A DNA stretch of 64,000 bases from RGIG2041 sp045537695. Its GTDB lineage: Bacteria; Bacillota; Clostridia; UBA1381; UMGS1253. The position numbers and the translations under genes are program-made. The notes beneath the pieces were generated by a model. The model made no database searches and had not been told where the DNA came from. It saw only the letters and a list, made by a program, of their open reading frames with translations. Each line of letters starts with the position of its first letter. Positions within the stretch are counted from its first letter, which is position 1. Positions 1 through 8,280 of this stretch are shown one piece after another. The stretch is taken from contig JAZSQB010000027.1 of NCBI GenBank assembly GCA_045537695.1, positions 1 to 64,000 of the forward strand, read 5' to 3'.

Positions 1-64
1 ACTGTTTAATTTTCAATGTCCAATGCCTCTGATTTTAAGCTCGCTCTCAATCAGCGACTTTGAT

Positions 65-93
65 AGTATACCAAATACCAACTCGTTTGTCAA
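65..93 (-). promoter_or_regulatory. Strong sigma-A-type promoter reading out of the left edge
   Basis: On the minus strand there is TTGACA, a 17-bp spacer and TATACT. Transcription would start near position 58 and leave the window to the left. The last bases of the minus strand (about 20 to 1) read ACATTGAAAATTAAACAG, which resembles the leader found before 16S rRNA in Firmicutes. That an rRNA operon follows is an inference; the gene itself is outside the window. Confidence 0.6.
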
Positions 94-180
94 CACTTTT
101 TTTCATTTTTTTTGAAAAATTTTTTTCTTCCTATATATATGTACATTTCTTGGCACTGTTTATACCCTATTTAGAATTTA

Positions 181-216
181 GAAATAAAAAAGATGCGGCG
201 CAAAGCACCGCATCTT
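181..216 (-). terminator. Rho-independent terminator of gap
   Basis: The stem AAGATGCGG/CCGCATCTT (190-198 with 208-216) is followed on the minus strand by a T-rich tail. It lies 14 bp beyond the gap stop codon. Confidence 0.85.
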
Positions 217-229
217 ATGGAAGTTAGAA

Positions 230-1237
230 TTAAAGTTCAGCGAAGTACTTAATTGTTCTAACCATCTGGCTTGTGTAGGAGTTCTCGTTGTCGTACCAGG
301 ATACAACCTGAACTTCATACAGATCGTCAGCAATCTTAGCTACCATTGTCTGTGTAGCATCGAAGAGGGAACCGTATGTGATACCGATGATATCAGAGGA
401 TACGATTTCGTCCTCATTGTAACCGAAGGAATCGGAAGCTGCAGCCTTCATCGCAGCGTTGATGCCTTCCTTAGTTACATCTGTGCCCTTAACAACAGCT
501 GTGAGGATTGTTGTGGAACCTGTCGGAACCGGTACACGCTGTGCGGAACCGATGAGCTTACCATTGAGTTCCGGAATAACCAGGCCGATTGCCTTTGCAG
601 CACCGGTGGAGTTCGGAACGATGTTGATAGCACCAGCACGTGCTCTTCTGAGGTCGCCCTTTCTGTGCGGACCATCGAGGAGCATCTGATCGCCTGTGTA
701 AGCGTGGATTGTGCTCATGATACCAGACTGAATCGGCGCATATTCGTTAAGTGCCTTCGCCATCGGCGCGAGACAGTTGGTTGTGCAGGATGCAGCGGAA
801 ATGATTGTATCATCCTTTGTGAGGATGTCTTCGTTTACGCTGAATACTACAGTCTTCAGATCGTTACCTGCCGGAGCGGAAATAACAACCTTCTTCGCAC
901 CTGCATCGATGTGCGCCTGGCTCTTTTCCTTAGAGGTGTAGAAACCTGTACACTCAAGTACTACGTCGATGCCGAGTTCGCCCCACGGGAGCTCAGCAGC
1001 GTTAGCCTTCGCGTAGATTGTAATTTCCTTACCGTCTACAACGATAGAATTCTCTTTTGCTTCAACGCTCTTGTTGTAACGACCCTGCGCGGAATCGTAC
1101 TTTAAGAGGTGCGCAAGCATTTCCGGCTTTGTGAGGTCGTTGATAGCAACAACTTCATAGCCTTCTGCACCGAACATCTGTCTGAAAGCCAGACGACCGA
1201 TACGACCAAAACCATTAATTGCAACTTTTACTGCCAT
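230..1237 (-). CDS. gap: Glyceraldehyde-3-phosphate dehydrogenase
   Basis: This is cytosolic GAPDH of glycolysis, oxidising glyceraldehyde-3-phosphate to 1,3-bisphosphoglycerate with NAD+. The 335-residue protein has the Rossmann motif GFGRIGR at residues 9-15. The catalytic signature SCTTNC gives nucleophile Cys151, and His178 is the general base. Length is normal for the family. The chosen ATG at 1237 lies 8-9 bp after an AGGAGG box; an in-frame ATG five codons upstream would overlap that box. The gene is monocistronic, with its own promoter at 1284-1312 and a terminator at 181-216. Nothing in it looks unusual. Confidence 0.97.
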   Translation of the reverse strand: MAVKVAINGFGRIGRLAFRQMFGAEGYEVVAINDLTKPEMLAHLLKYDSAQGRYNKSVEAKENSIVVDGKEITIYAKANAAELPWGELGIDVVLECTGFYTSKEKSQAHIDAGAKKVVISAPAGNDLKTVVFSVNEDILTKDDTIISAASCTTNCLAPMAKALNEYAPIQSGIMSTIHAYTGDQMLLDGPHRKGDLRRARAGAINIVPNSTGAAKAIGLVIPELNGKLIGSAQRVPVPTGSTTILTAVVKGTDVTKEGINAAMKAAASDSFGYNEDEIVSSDIIGITYGSLFDATQTMVAKIADDLYEVQVVSWYDNENSYTSQMVRTIKYFAEL

Positions 1238-1283
1238 TTGAATTACCTCCAAATATTTTTTAACTTATAAAGTCACCTATGTT

Positions 1284-1312
1284 ATTTTACAACAACAATT
1301 TCATTTTTACAA
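1284..1312 (-). promoter_or_regulatory. Promoter of gap
   Basis: On the minus strand, TTGTAA, a 17-bp spacer and TAAAAT lie about 47 bp upstream of the gap start, in an AT-rich stretch that also separates gap from the cyclophilin operon. Confidence 0.5.
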
Positions 1313-1350
1313 GTTTTTTTTGTTAAATTTTTGATAAACTTCAATTTTTT

Positions 1351-1839
1351 TTATTTTTCCAGCGTTACTTTTAAAATTTTTGGTTGATTTTGAGGCAAAA
1401 CTGTTCCATTTCTATCTACAACTTGGGCATTTTGAACAATTGCATCTACAACTTCAATACCCTCAATCACTTTACCGAATGCTGCATACTCCCCATCGAG
1501 GTGCGGTGCATCCTCGTGCATAATGAAAAACTGGCTGCTTGCAGAGTCGCGCATCATGCTTCTCGCCATAGAAATGACGCCGCGGGTATGCTTTAAGTTA
1601 TTCTGAACACCGTTGGATGCAAATTCACCCTTAATCTTATCCTTGGAACCGCCCATACCGGTGCCTTCCGGGTCTCCGCCCTGTATCATAAAACCGCGGA
1701 TAATTCTATGGAATGTCAATCCATCGTAAAAACCTTCGCTGACCAACTTTTCAAAATTCGCTACCGTAATCGGTGCAACCTCCGGATAAAGCGCAATCTT
1801 CATTGTGCCGTGCTCTGTTTCCATTACTACATTTGCCAT
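1351..1839 (-). CDS. Cytosolic cyclophilin-type peptidyl-prolyl isomerase
   Basis: This single-domain cyclophilin of 162 residues catalyses cis-trans isomerisation of Xaa-Pro bonds. The family motifs are plain: [18 protein letters not shown] and the active-site stretch SASSQFF. It has no signal peptide, so it should act in the cytosol as a folding helper. The start has a GGAGAGA box 6-7 bp upstream. It lies 15 bp downstream of a lipoprotein paralogue with the same domain, and the two probably share a transcript with the TPR gene. The two proteins align over the whole domain, which suggests local duplication followed by a change of location. Confidence 0.93.
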   Translation of the reverse strand: MANVVMETEHGTMKIALYPEVAPITVANFEKLVSEGFYDGLTFHRIIRGFMIQGGDPEGTGMGGSKDKIKGEFASNGVQNNLKHTRGVISMARSMMRDSASSQFFIMHEDAPHLDGEYAAFGKVIEGIEVVDAIVQNAQVVDRNGTVLPQNQPKILKVTLEK

Positions 1840-1854
1840 TTTAGTCTCTCCTTT

Positions 1855-2523
1855 TTATTCAAAATATATTCTGTTGATTTTTAACTGATTTTCCGGCTTA
1901 ACCGTACCATTACCATCTTCTACAACGGATGCTTCTACAATCGCATCCACAACATCCATACCTTCTGTTACGTTACCAAATGCCGCATACTGTCCGTCCA
2001 GTCTCGAATCATCTGCATGCATAATAAAGAACTGACTGCTTGCAGAATTGAAATCATAGCTGCGCGCCATAGAAATCACGCCGCGGGTATGCTTCAAATT
2101 GTTTTCAACATTGTTTGCCTGAAATTCACCCTTGATTTTCTTATCCGAGCCACCCGTACCGTTGCCTTTCGGGTCACCGCCCTGTATCATAAAGCCAGAG
2201 ATGACTCTGTGAAATGTCAGTCCATCATAAAAGCCTTCGCCAACCAGCTTTTGGAAGTTTGCAACCGTAATCGGCGCTTCTTCCGGATTTAATCCAACAT
2301 AAATATCGCCCTTTTCCGTTTCAATAACAACATGGAGTTTGGTTTCATCCACCTCTACCGTTGGTTCTTCCGTCTTCACAACATTTTCCTTCGGTGCTCC
2401 CATTTGCTCTGTCTGCGTATGCGCGCCCTCGAGCAAAGTGGTATCATACACCACTTCATCGCCGCAGGCTGCAAATGCAAAAAGCATACAAGCCGCCAGT
2501 AAAACTGCTAAAACCTTTTTCAT
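1855..2523 (-). CDS. Lipoprotein cyclophilin (extracytoplasmic peptidyl-prolyl isomerase)
   Basis: This is a 222-residue cyclophilin with a lipoprotein signal peptide. A hydrophobic stretch ends in the lipobox FAAC, so Cys20 should be lipidated and the protein anchored outside the membrane. A linker of about 50 residues rich in Glu and Thr precedes the isomerase domain, which shows [17 protein letters not shown] and SASSQFF. Its role is probably folding of exported proteins, like other surface PPIases of Gram-positive bacteria. It sits between a TPR membrane protein (11 bp upstream) and the cytosolic paralogue (15 bp downstream), consistent with one operon. The substrate is unknown. Confidence 0.92.
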   Translation of the reverse strand: MKKVLAVLLAACMLFAFAACGDEVVYDTTLLEGAHTQTEQMGAPKENVVKTEEPTVEVDETKLHVVIETEKGDIYVGLNPEEAPITVANFQKLVGEGFYDGLTFHRVISGFMIQGGDPKGNGTGGSDKKIKGEFQANNVENNLKHTRGVISMARSYDFNSASSQFFIMHADDSRLDGQYAAFGNVTEGMDVVDAIVEASVVEDGNGTVKPENQLKINRIYFE

Positions 2524-2534
2524 ATTATTCCCCC

Positions 2535-3386
2535 TTAAGCCTGCTGTTCCAAACGTTCAATCGCTTTTTCAATTTCCGTTTCGGAAACTGTGGTCATAAA
2601 CGAACGCGTACAGGAATCTGCCATACGATAATATTCCAGCGCCTGCGCAAGATTGCCAAGCCCTTCTTCCGCTTGTCCTGCGTGATAGTAAATTTCAACG
2701 CCCTTGTTTCCTGCATCAATACTCTTCTGCGACAATGCCTGTGCTTGCGCATATTCCTCGCGCAGCAAATGCAGAATAATTTTATTATCAATGATAACCT
2801 TGTTTTCACTATTGTATTCGTACGCTTCCTCATTAAAGGCATACATATCCTCGCTACCGGCTAAAATCTTGTAATAGCCAAGCGTACCGTACACATTGGA
2901 TGTTTTATAATTTTCAAAAATCTGTTCCATCATCGCCGTTGCCTCGGCATAGTCACCCTGCTTATAGCAAATCAGCGACAGAATCTGGCGAACCTGGTTT
3001 TTATCCGCCTCCGATAGTTTTTTATTCAGCAGTGCATAATTTGCTACAACGCGCGCTTCATCCATCCGCCCACAACGGAGCAGGATGTAAGCATAGGTGC
3101 TCGAATTGCCCGCACCCGCTCTGCCATGCTCGTGCCCCGCTTTCAAATAGCGCAGCGCTTTATTGTTTTTCCCCTGTGCATATGCGCGCTGCCCAAACAA
3201 GGTCAGCAAATTCGGCCACTGCCAGATGACCAACGCAAGTATTACAATTGTCGAAACGCACATACCCACTAACGTGCTGATGCGAAACGCAAAAAACACA
3301 ATTGCAATGACCGCCAGCGTGATAAGCGTAGATTTAGGCACGCTCATAGGTTTTTTCTCTTTTTTCATCTTTTCTTTCTTTGCCAC
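2535..3386 (-). CDS. TPR-repeat membrane protein of unknown function
   Basis: I chose a GTG start at 3386 because GGGAGG lies 8 bp upstream. A longer frame reaching 3464 has no such site. The 283-residue protein begins with a Lys-rich cytosolic tail, followed by two adjacent membrane segments (about residues 20-55). A soluble part of helical pairs follows, with spacing and residues ([29 protein letters not shown]) that fit tetratricopeptide repeats. Such domains bind other proteins; no partner can be named. It is the first gene of the cyclophilin operon, so a link with surface protein folding is possible but inferred. Confidence 0.75.
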   Translation of the reverse strand: MAKKEKMKKEKKPMSVPKSTLITLAVIAIVFFAFRISTLVGMCVSTIVILALVIWQWPNLLTLFGQRAYAQGKNNKALRYLKAGHEHGRAGAGNSSTYAYILLRCGRMDEARVVANYALLNKKLSEADKNQVRQILSLICYKQGDYAEATAMMEQIFENYKTSNVYGTLGYYKILAGSEDMYAFNEEAYEYNSENKVIIDNKIILHLLREEYAQAQALSQKSIDAGNKGVEIYYHAGQAEEGLGNLAQALEYYRMADSCTRSFMTTVSETEIEKAIERLEQQA

Positions 3387-3471
3387 AATACCAACCTCCC
3401 ATAAACGAAAGCAAGTAATCCGAACCACGATTTGCAAATCAGATTTTCGCTTTCGGCTAAACACTTCTAAT

Positions 3472-3500
3472 ATTAAAGCATATTTTTACACTTTTGTCTA
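3472..3500 (-). promoter_or_regulatory. Probable promoter of the TPR-cyclophilin operon
   Basis: On the minus strand, TAGACA, a 17-bp spacer and TTTAAT lie about 90 bp upstream of the chosen GTG start. It is a weaker match than most promoters in this window. Confidence 0.45.
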
Positions 3501-3587
3501 TAAGTTCTTTTAAATTTCACAATTAGGACATATTTGAATATATTACCCCTTTTGATCTGCATAGCAAATGTTTTCCACGAACAACTG

Positions 3588-3616
3588 TTGTCATTTTTTC
3601 TTTTGTATGTTATAAT
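3588..3616 (+). promoter_or_regulatory. Promoter for the tsaC operon, with a long leader
   Basis: TTGTCA, a 17-bp spacer and TATAAT with an extended TGT form a near-ideal sigma-A promoter. Transcription would start near 3623, leaving a leader of about 270 nt before tsaC. The leader starts with a hairpin (GAGTTTAA 3617-3624 with TTAAACTC 3636-3643) and then holds the hairpin array described separately. Confidence 0.75.
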
Positions 3617-3644
3617 GAGTTTAAGCGTGAAACGATTAAACTCA

Positions 3645-3826
3645 GCGATATAAATTCCTGATGGAATTTGCGATATGCCTTGCGGCTCGATATGTTGCTG
3701 ACGCAACGAGATTTATATCATATCGAGTTTTTGTAGGGGCAATTCACGAATTGCCCGAAAAAACATATCGATTTTGTGATAACAAAAATATCGAGCAAAC
3801 TTTAGTTTGCATATCGACAGAAAAGA
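3645..3826 (+). repeat. Array of modular hairpins joined by ATATCG linkers
   Basis: Short palindromes follow each other with a recurring linker containing GATAT or ATATCG. Modules include AAATTCC-TGAT-GGAATTT, TTGC-TGAC-GCAA, GGGCAATTC-ACG-GAATTGCCC (a GTAGGG-tagged REP-like unit at 3733-3757), CGATTTTGT with ACAAAAATATCG, and CAAACTTTAGTTTG. Outer arms GATATAAAT and ATTTATATC enclose the first part. No open reading frame fits. It fills most of the 507-bp gap between the TPR gene and tsaC and would lie in the tsaC leader. Confidence 0.7.
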
Positions 3827-3893
3827 GCGGCATCTAAATCATTCACGAATTCTATAATAAAAAAAATAATACACAAACAAAAGGAATGTAAAC

Positions 3894-4937
3894 ATGGAAA
3901 CCAAGGAAATTAACTTAAATCCTGAAAATATAGATGCTGCCCTTGCGCAGCAAGCCAGTGCAATTTTAGCAAACGGCGGTGTTGTTGCCTTCCCGACAGA
4001 AACTGTATACGGTCTTGGTGCAAATGCGCTGGATGAGACGGCAGTCAAAAAGATTTTCATCGCGAAGGGCAGACCATCGGACAATCCGCTGATTGTGCAT
4101 ATTGCGGACGAACAGGATGTCGTCCCGCTCGTTAAAGAAATTTCGGAAAAGGCAAAGCTTTTGATGCAGCATTTCTGGCCCGGTCCAATCAGCATTATTA
4201 TGCAAAAATCCGATAAGATTTCAGACTATGTCAGCGCAGGACTTTCGACGGTTGCAATTCGTATGCCGCAAAATCCGGTTGCGCGCGAAATCATCCGCTG
4301 CGCCGGCGTGCCGATTGCTGCGCCGTCGGCAAACACATCAGGCAAGCCGTCCCCGACCGAAGCATCGCACGTGCGCGAGGATATGCTCGGCAAAATCGAT
4401 ATGATTGTGGACGGTGGCAGCTGTGATGTTGGTCTCGAGTCCACCGTCATAGATATGACCGCCGATATACCAACTGTGCTGCGTCCGGGCGGCATTACAC
4501 TCGATATGCTTGAAGCCGTTCTCGGCGAAGTGCGCGCCGGCAAAGGCAGCGCCACACAGGACGAAGCGCCGAAAAGCCCGGGCATGAAATACAAGCACTA
4601 TGCGCCAAAAGCCGAAGTCACCGTTTTGGAATATAAGACGGATTGCATAGATGCTTTAACGGATTTGGTAGCCCAAGCACAAAAGGAAGGTTATAAAGTT
4701 GGTATACTGACAGATGACAAGTCGTACAGTGCGTGCAACGCCGATTTTTATATAGACGGCGGCAAAACCGCAGAAGAATATGCATCTAATCTGTTTGATG
4801 CACTACGTAATTTTGATGCATTGTGTGCAGATAAGATATTTGCACCGCTCTGCTGGCAGACGCCGATGATGGTTGCCGTACGCAACCGCATTTACAAAGC
4901 CGCGGGCAACCGCGTGATGTACACGGAGGAGAAATAA
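3894..4937 (+). CDS. tsaC: L-threonylcarbamoyladenylate synthase (Sua5/YwlC type)
   Basis: The enzyme makes threonylcarbamoyl-AMP from threonine, bicarbonate and ATP, the first step of tRNA t6A37 synthesis. The 347-residue protein is the long two-domain form. It has an N-terminal YrdC domain with PTETVYGLG and KGRPSDNPL, then the linker PKSPGMKYKHYAPKA and a C-terminal Sua5 domain. Start: AAAGGA box 8-9 bp before the ATG. The next gene begins 1 bp after its stop. tsaD, which uses the product, lies three genes downstream in the same operon, supporting the role. TsaB and TsaE are not in this window. Confidence 0.95.
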   Translation: METKEINLNPENIDAALAQQASAILANGGVVAFPTETVYGLGANALDETAVKKIFIAKGRPSDNPLIVHIADEQDVVPLVKEISEKAKLLMQHFWPGPISIIMQKSDKISDYVSAGLSTVAIRMPQNPVAREIIRCAGVPIAAPSANTSGKPSPTEASHVREDMLGKIDMIVDGGSCDVGLESTVIDMTADIPTVLRPGGITLDMLEAVLGEVRAGKGSATQDEAPKSPGMKYKHYAPKAEVTVLEYKTDCIDALTDLVAQAQKEGYKVGILTDDKSYSACNADFYIDGGKTAEEYASNLFDALRNFDALCADKIFAPLCWQTPMMVAVRNRIYKAAGNRVMYTEEK

Positions 4938-4938
4938 A

Positions 4939-5394
4939 ATGAATGTTTTGTTTGTATGCACCGGCAACACCTGCCGTTCCCCGATGGCAGAAGGCTTGCT
5001 TCGTGCATTGACAAAAGAAAACGATAATATATATGTACTGTCCGGCGCGATTCAGACGCGCGAAGGTATGCCGGCTTCGGAAAACGCCATTCGCGTGATG
5101 GATGAGCGCGGCATAGATTTGCGCAGACACACATCCGCAAACATCAACGCCGATGTGTTAAACGAAGCGGATTTGGTGCTGACGATGACCGAAGCGCACA
5201 AGCAAGCCATCATCGAATACTTCGGCGATGACTTCGAACTGAAAACGCAGCCGCTTTTAGCGTATATCGGCATCGGCGGCAATGTAACAGACCCTTACGG
5301 TGGCAATTTGGAAGTCTATCGGGCTTGCCGCGACCAGTTGGCAGAAGCGATTCGCCTTCTGTATGAAAAGGAGACAGCAGATGATGCGTTTTGA
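4939..5394 (+). CDS. ywlE: Low-molecular-weight phosphatase, probably protein-arginine phosphatase
   Basis: This 151-residue LMW-PTP-fold protein has the P-loop CTGNTCRS at residues 7-14 (nucleophile Cys7, Arg13) and the acid loop DPYGG near the C terminus. In Bacillus YwlE, Thr11 in this loop marks specificity for phosphoarginine rather than phosphotyrosine, and Thr11 is present here. In Bacillus ywlE also sits next to ywlC (tsaC), the same order as here. A role in reversing McsB arginine phosphorylation is therefore likely, but no McsB gene is visible in the window. It overlaps rimI by 14 bp. Confidence 0.88.
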   Translation: MNVLFVCTGNTCRSPMAEGLLRALTKENDNIYVLSGAIQTREGMPASENAIRVMDERGIDLRRHTSANINADVLNEADLVLTMTEAHKQAIIEYFGDDFELKTQPLLAYIGIGGNVTDPYGGNLEVYRACRDQLAEAIRLLYEKETADDAF

Positions 5395-5833
5395 TACCCT
5401 GCGCAAGGAATACATAGACAGTCTCTACGCGCTCGAATGTCTGTCCTTTCCCGTCCCCTGGACAAAGCAAGCATTTGAAAACGAATTAGAAAATGAAAAT
5501 GCGTGTTATGTGCTTTTACTGGACGAAGATACCGTCATCGGCTACTGCGCCTTTTGGCAGGCAGCAGATATGGCAGATATTACGAATGTCGCCGTACATC
5601 CGGACTACCGCAGGCAGGGGCTTGGCAAAAAGATACTGAACCGCATTTTGCAGGAGGCGCATACGCGCAGTATAACACAACTATTTCTGGAAGTTCGCGT
5701 TTCCAACACGCCGGCGCAGGCATTGTATACAGCCTGCGGTTTTCAACTTGTCGGGATGCGCAAAAAATATTATGCAGACAACGGCGAAGACGCCGTGATT
5801 ATGATGAGGGAACAGCCATGCAAGATACTTTAA
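5381..5833 (+). CDS. rimI: Ribosomal protein bS18 N-alpha-acetyltransferase (GNAT)
   Basis: This GNAT-fold acetyltransferase has 150 residues. The acetyl-CoA binding motif is [14 protein letters not shown], and the C-terminal motif [15 protein letters not shown] is typical of RimI. RimI acetylates the N-terminal alanine of ribosomal protein S18; in Firmicutes it is commonly encoded with the t6A genes. The start at 5381 is set by the AAAGGAG box about 8 bp upstream, and a second ATG follows directly. Reading overlaps ywlE by 14 bp and tsaD by 16 bp, showing translational coupling. Confidence 0.9.
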   Translation: MMRFDTLRKEYIDSLYALECLSFPVPWTKQAFENELENENACYVLLLDEDTVIGYCAFWQAADMADITNVAVHPDYRRQGLGKKILNRILQEAHTRSITQLFLEVRVSNTPAQALYTACGFQLVGMRKKYYADNGEDAVIMMREQPCKIL

Positions 5834-6828
5834 TTTTAGCAATAGAATCCTCGTGCGACGAAACGGCAGCTGCCGTAATCAAAAATGGTCGCACCGTTCT
5901 TTCCAATGTAATTAATTCTCAAATTGAAATACACAAGCGCTACGGCGGTGTTGTGCCGGAAATCGCTTCGCGCTGTCACACGGAAGCCATCGGCACCGTG
6001 GTGGACGAAGCGCTGAAAACCGCAGGGGTGTCCTTAGAGGATTTATCCGCCGTTGCGGTAACATACGGTCCAGGCTTGGTCGGCGCACTTTTAGTCGGCG
6101 TATCCTTTGCCAAGGCGCTGTCTATGGCGGCAAAGCTGCCGCTGATTGCCGTGCATCACATCAAGGGGCACATTATGGCAAACTTCATTGTGCATCCGGA
6201 ATTGGAGCCGCCATTTGTTTGCTTAGTCGCATCGGGCGGGCACAGCCACATCGTTCACGTCAAGGACTACACCGTTTTTGAAGTCATCGGCCGCACCTGC
6301 GACGATGCAGCCGGCGAAGCCTATGATAAGGTGGCACGTGTGTTAGGTCTCGGCTATCCGGGCGGTCCGCTCATGGATAAGCTCGCGCGCGAAGGCAATC
6401 CGGAAGCGGTACATCTGCCGCGCGTAACAATGGATAATCCGTACGACTTTAGCTTCAGCGGTGTGAAAACCGCAGTAATTAACTACTTGCACAAATTAGA
6501 GCAAAACGGCGAAAGCTACAACAAAGCCGATATTGCCGCCAGCTTTCAGCAGGCGGTGGTAGAAGTGCTGACAGAGCACACCTTCCACGCCGCAGAAACC
6601 GTCGGTGCAACGAAGGTTACCCTCGCCGGCGGTGTAGCATCCAATTCCGCGCTCCGCGCAAGCTTTGAAGCGGCGGCGCAGAAAAGGGAAATGGAATTTT
6701 ATGTACCCTCACCAATACTCTGCACAGACAATGCCGCTATGATTGGCTGCGCGGCACACTATGCCTTCCTGCAGGGTGATGTTACGGACTTGTCATTAAA
6801 CGCGGTCCCCTCTCTTCCGCTCGCATAA
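5818..6828 (+). CDS. tsaD: tRNA N6-threonylcarbamoyladenosine transferase
   Basis: TsaD transfers the threonylcarbamoyl group to A37 of ANN-decoding tRNAs. The 336-residue ASKHA-fold protein has [11 protein letters not shown] at its N terminus, the metal-binding pair in HHIKGH (His114 and His118), the GGHSH loop and the [10 protein letters not shown] segment. Length is normal. The start at 5818 overlaps the end of rimI, with GAGGGA 7 bp upstream. Activity needs TsaB and TsaE, which must be encoded elsewhere. It is the last gene of the tsaC-ywlE-rimI operon. Confidence 0.96.
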   Translation: MQDTLILAIESSCDETAAAVIKNGRTVLSNVINSQIEIHKRYGGVVPEIASRCHTEAIGTVVDEALKTAGVSLEDLSAVAVTYGPGLVGALLVGVSFAKALSMAAKLPLIAVHHIKGHIMANFIVHPELEPPFVCLVASGGHSHIVHVKDYTVFEVIGRTCDDAAGEAYDKVARVLGLGYPGGPLMDKLAREGNPEAVHLPRVTMDNPYDFSFSGVKTAVINYLHKLEQNGESYNKADIAASFQQAVVEVLTEHTFHAAETVGATKVTLAGGVASNSALRASFEAAAQKREMEFYVPSPILCTDNAAMIGCAAHYAFLQGDVTDLSLNAVPSLPLA

Positions 6829-6853
6829 TTTTCTTGTTGCCAATTTTGATTTT

Positions 6854-6884
6854 TTGTGTTAAAATAAAAGCAGAGTAGTATAAT
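6854..6884 (+). promoter_or_regulatory. Possible promoter of the darA operon
   Basis: A perfect TATAAT at 6879-6884 has only a weak -35 (TTGTGT, 19 bp upstream). It lies in the 91-bp gap between tsaD and darA. Confidence 0.35.
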
Positions 6885-6919
6885 GAACGTCATTTTTCTA
6901 TAAAAAGGAGGATACCCAT

Positions 6920-7249
6920 ATGAAATTAATTCTTGCGATTGTACACGATGAAGATGGTGGCAAAGTGATGAGCGAACTCAACCGTCAGGGCTTCAGCGTA
7001 ACCAAGCTTGCAACAACCGGCGGTTTCTTAAAGTCCGGTAACATCACACTGTTGGTCGGCACAAGTGAGCAGAATGTGCAGGCTGTAATCGACATCATCA
7101 AGTCCAAGAGCGAAACCAGAAAACAAATTATCTCTACACCGGTACCAATGTCCGGTCTTGGCTCCGTATACACACCATATCCGGTAGAAGTAGAGGTTGG
7201 CGGCGCAACGATTTTCGTTATGGACGTTGAGCGTTTCGAAAAAGCATAA
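6920..7249 (+). CDS. darA: Cyclic-di-AMP receptor protein, PII-like
   Basis: This 109-residue protein of the YaaQ/PstA family is a trimeric PII-like receptor that binds cyclic di-AMP. The N-terminal MKLILAIVHDEDGG, the Thr/Gly-rich TTGGFLKSGN loop and the C-terminal VGGATIFVMDVERFE match the family over full length. How the signal is passed on is still unclear in the family. An AAAAAGGAGG box gives an unusually strong ribosome site. The stop codon overlaps the holB start by one base (TAATG). The yaaQ-holB-yaaT order is the classical Firmicutes arrangement. Confidence 0.94.
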   Translation: MKLILAIVHDEDGGKVMSELNRQGFSVTKLATTGGFLKSGNITLLVGTSEQNVQAVIDIIKSKSETRKQIISTPVPMSGLGSVYTPYPVEVEVGGATIFVMDVERFEKA

Positions 7250-8262
7250 TGTCTATTCCGTATCCAAAAGGCAATCACGCTCTCCTCGGAGAGTTGATTG
7301 CCGGTATACAAAACAATAATACCGTGCACGCCTACCTGTTCGTCGGGCCTGCCGGTTTACTCAAAAGAGAAACTGCGCACTATTTTGCGATGGCGCTTCT
7401 CTGTGACGGCGAAGCTGTGCCGCCCTGCGGCAACTGCGACAATTGCGTACAGAGCAGCACCGGAAACAATCCAGATTTGATTGCCCGTTCGCTCAAGGAT
7501 ATGACAACCAAGAAAAGCATCGGTGTCGATGAAATCCGTGATATCATTGCAGACGTATACACGCGCCCGTTCAAGGCGAAGAAAAAGGTATACATTATTG
7601 AAGACGGCGAAGCATTGACGATTGGCGCCCAGAACGCACTGTTAAAGGTGTTGGAGGAGCCTCCGGAGTACGCCGTCTTTATACTGTGCAGTGCGGCACT
7701 GGAAAAAATTCTGCCGACCATTCAGTCGCGCAGCCGCATTTTGCGCTTTCTGCCGAAAAGTGACAACGAAATCCGTCTGTATGTAAAAGAAAATTATCCG
7801 CATATGCAAAAGAACACCGATTTTATCGTTTCTTTCTGCGGCGGTATCACCGGACGGGTGGATTTATTATGTCAGAATGAAAACTTTTCCGAAATGCGGC
7901 AGAAAATGTTTAATGCTGCGGCGATCTTATTGCGCGGCGGCAAACAAACCCGCATTTTTGAAATTGCCGAATATTTTGAAGCGCACAAAAAAAGCAAGGA
8001 GCATACAACGGATGAGACCGGGCTGCTGCTCGATTGTCTTCTTTCCTTCTTCTCTGATATGCTGAAGTTAAAAGCCGGCTCCGAAGCCGGTATTACAAAC
8101 ACGGATTACTTCGAAAAGCTCACAGAATTATGTGGATTTGTATCCCGCGAGAAGCTTACCTTTGCTTGCAGCTGTGTGCTATCGGCGCAGGAAAAGCTTT
8201 CGATGTATGTGTCTATGAAATCAACGGTTTTAAGCATGCTGCTTCAAATCTATTATAAATAA
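7249..8262 (+). CDS. holB: DNA polymerase III delta-prime subunit
   Basis: This clamp-loader subunit has 337 residues. The AAA+ P-loop is degenerate (GPAGLLKRETA lacks the GKT), as expected for delta-prime, which does not hydrolyse ATP. A zinc-binding module follows (CDG...CGNCDNC, near residues 53-66). The segment GAQNALLKVLEEPPEYAVFIL is the conserved clamp-loader core, split here as GAQNALLKVLEEPP and EYAVFIL. The usual SRC sensor motif reads SRSRI, so it is altered as in other delta-prime proteins. It is translationally coupled to darA. Confidence 0.93.
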   Translation: MSIPYPKGNHALLGELIAGIQNNNTVHAYLFVGPAGLLKRETAHYFAMALLCDGEAVPPCGNCDNCVQSSTGNNPDLIARSLKDMTTKKSIGVDEIRDIIADVYTRPFKAKKKVYIIEDGEALTIGAQNALLKVLEEPPEYAVFILCSAALEKILPTIQSRSRILRFLPKSDNEIRLYVKENYPHMQKNTDFIVSFCGGITGRVDLLCQNENFSEMRQKMFNAAAILLRGGKQTRIFEIAEYFEAHKKSKEHTTDETGLLLDCLLSFFSDMLKLKAGSEAGITNTDYFEKLTELCGFVSREKLTFACSCVLSAQEKLSMYVSMKSTVLSMLLQIYYK

Positions 8263-8280
8263 GGAGATTACAAAACAACA

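Noticed and set aside
2361..2864. 167-residue plus-strand frame
   Set aside because: It runs antisense across the lipoprotein cyclophilin and TPR genes, has no ribosome site and resembles no family.
3645..3826. T-box or known riboswitch in the tsaC leader
   Set aside because: No T-box sequence, specifier loop or terminator/antiterminator pair; the hairpins are modular repeats.
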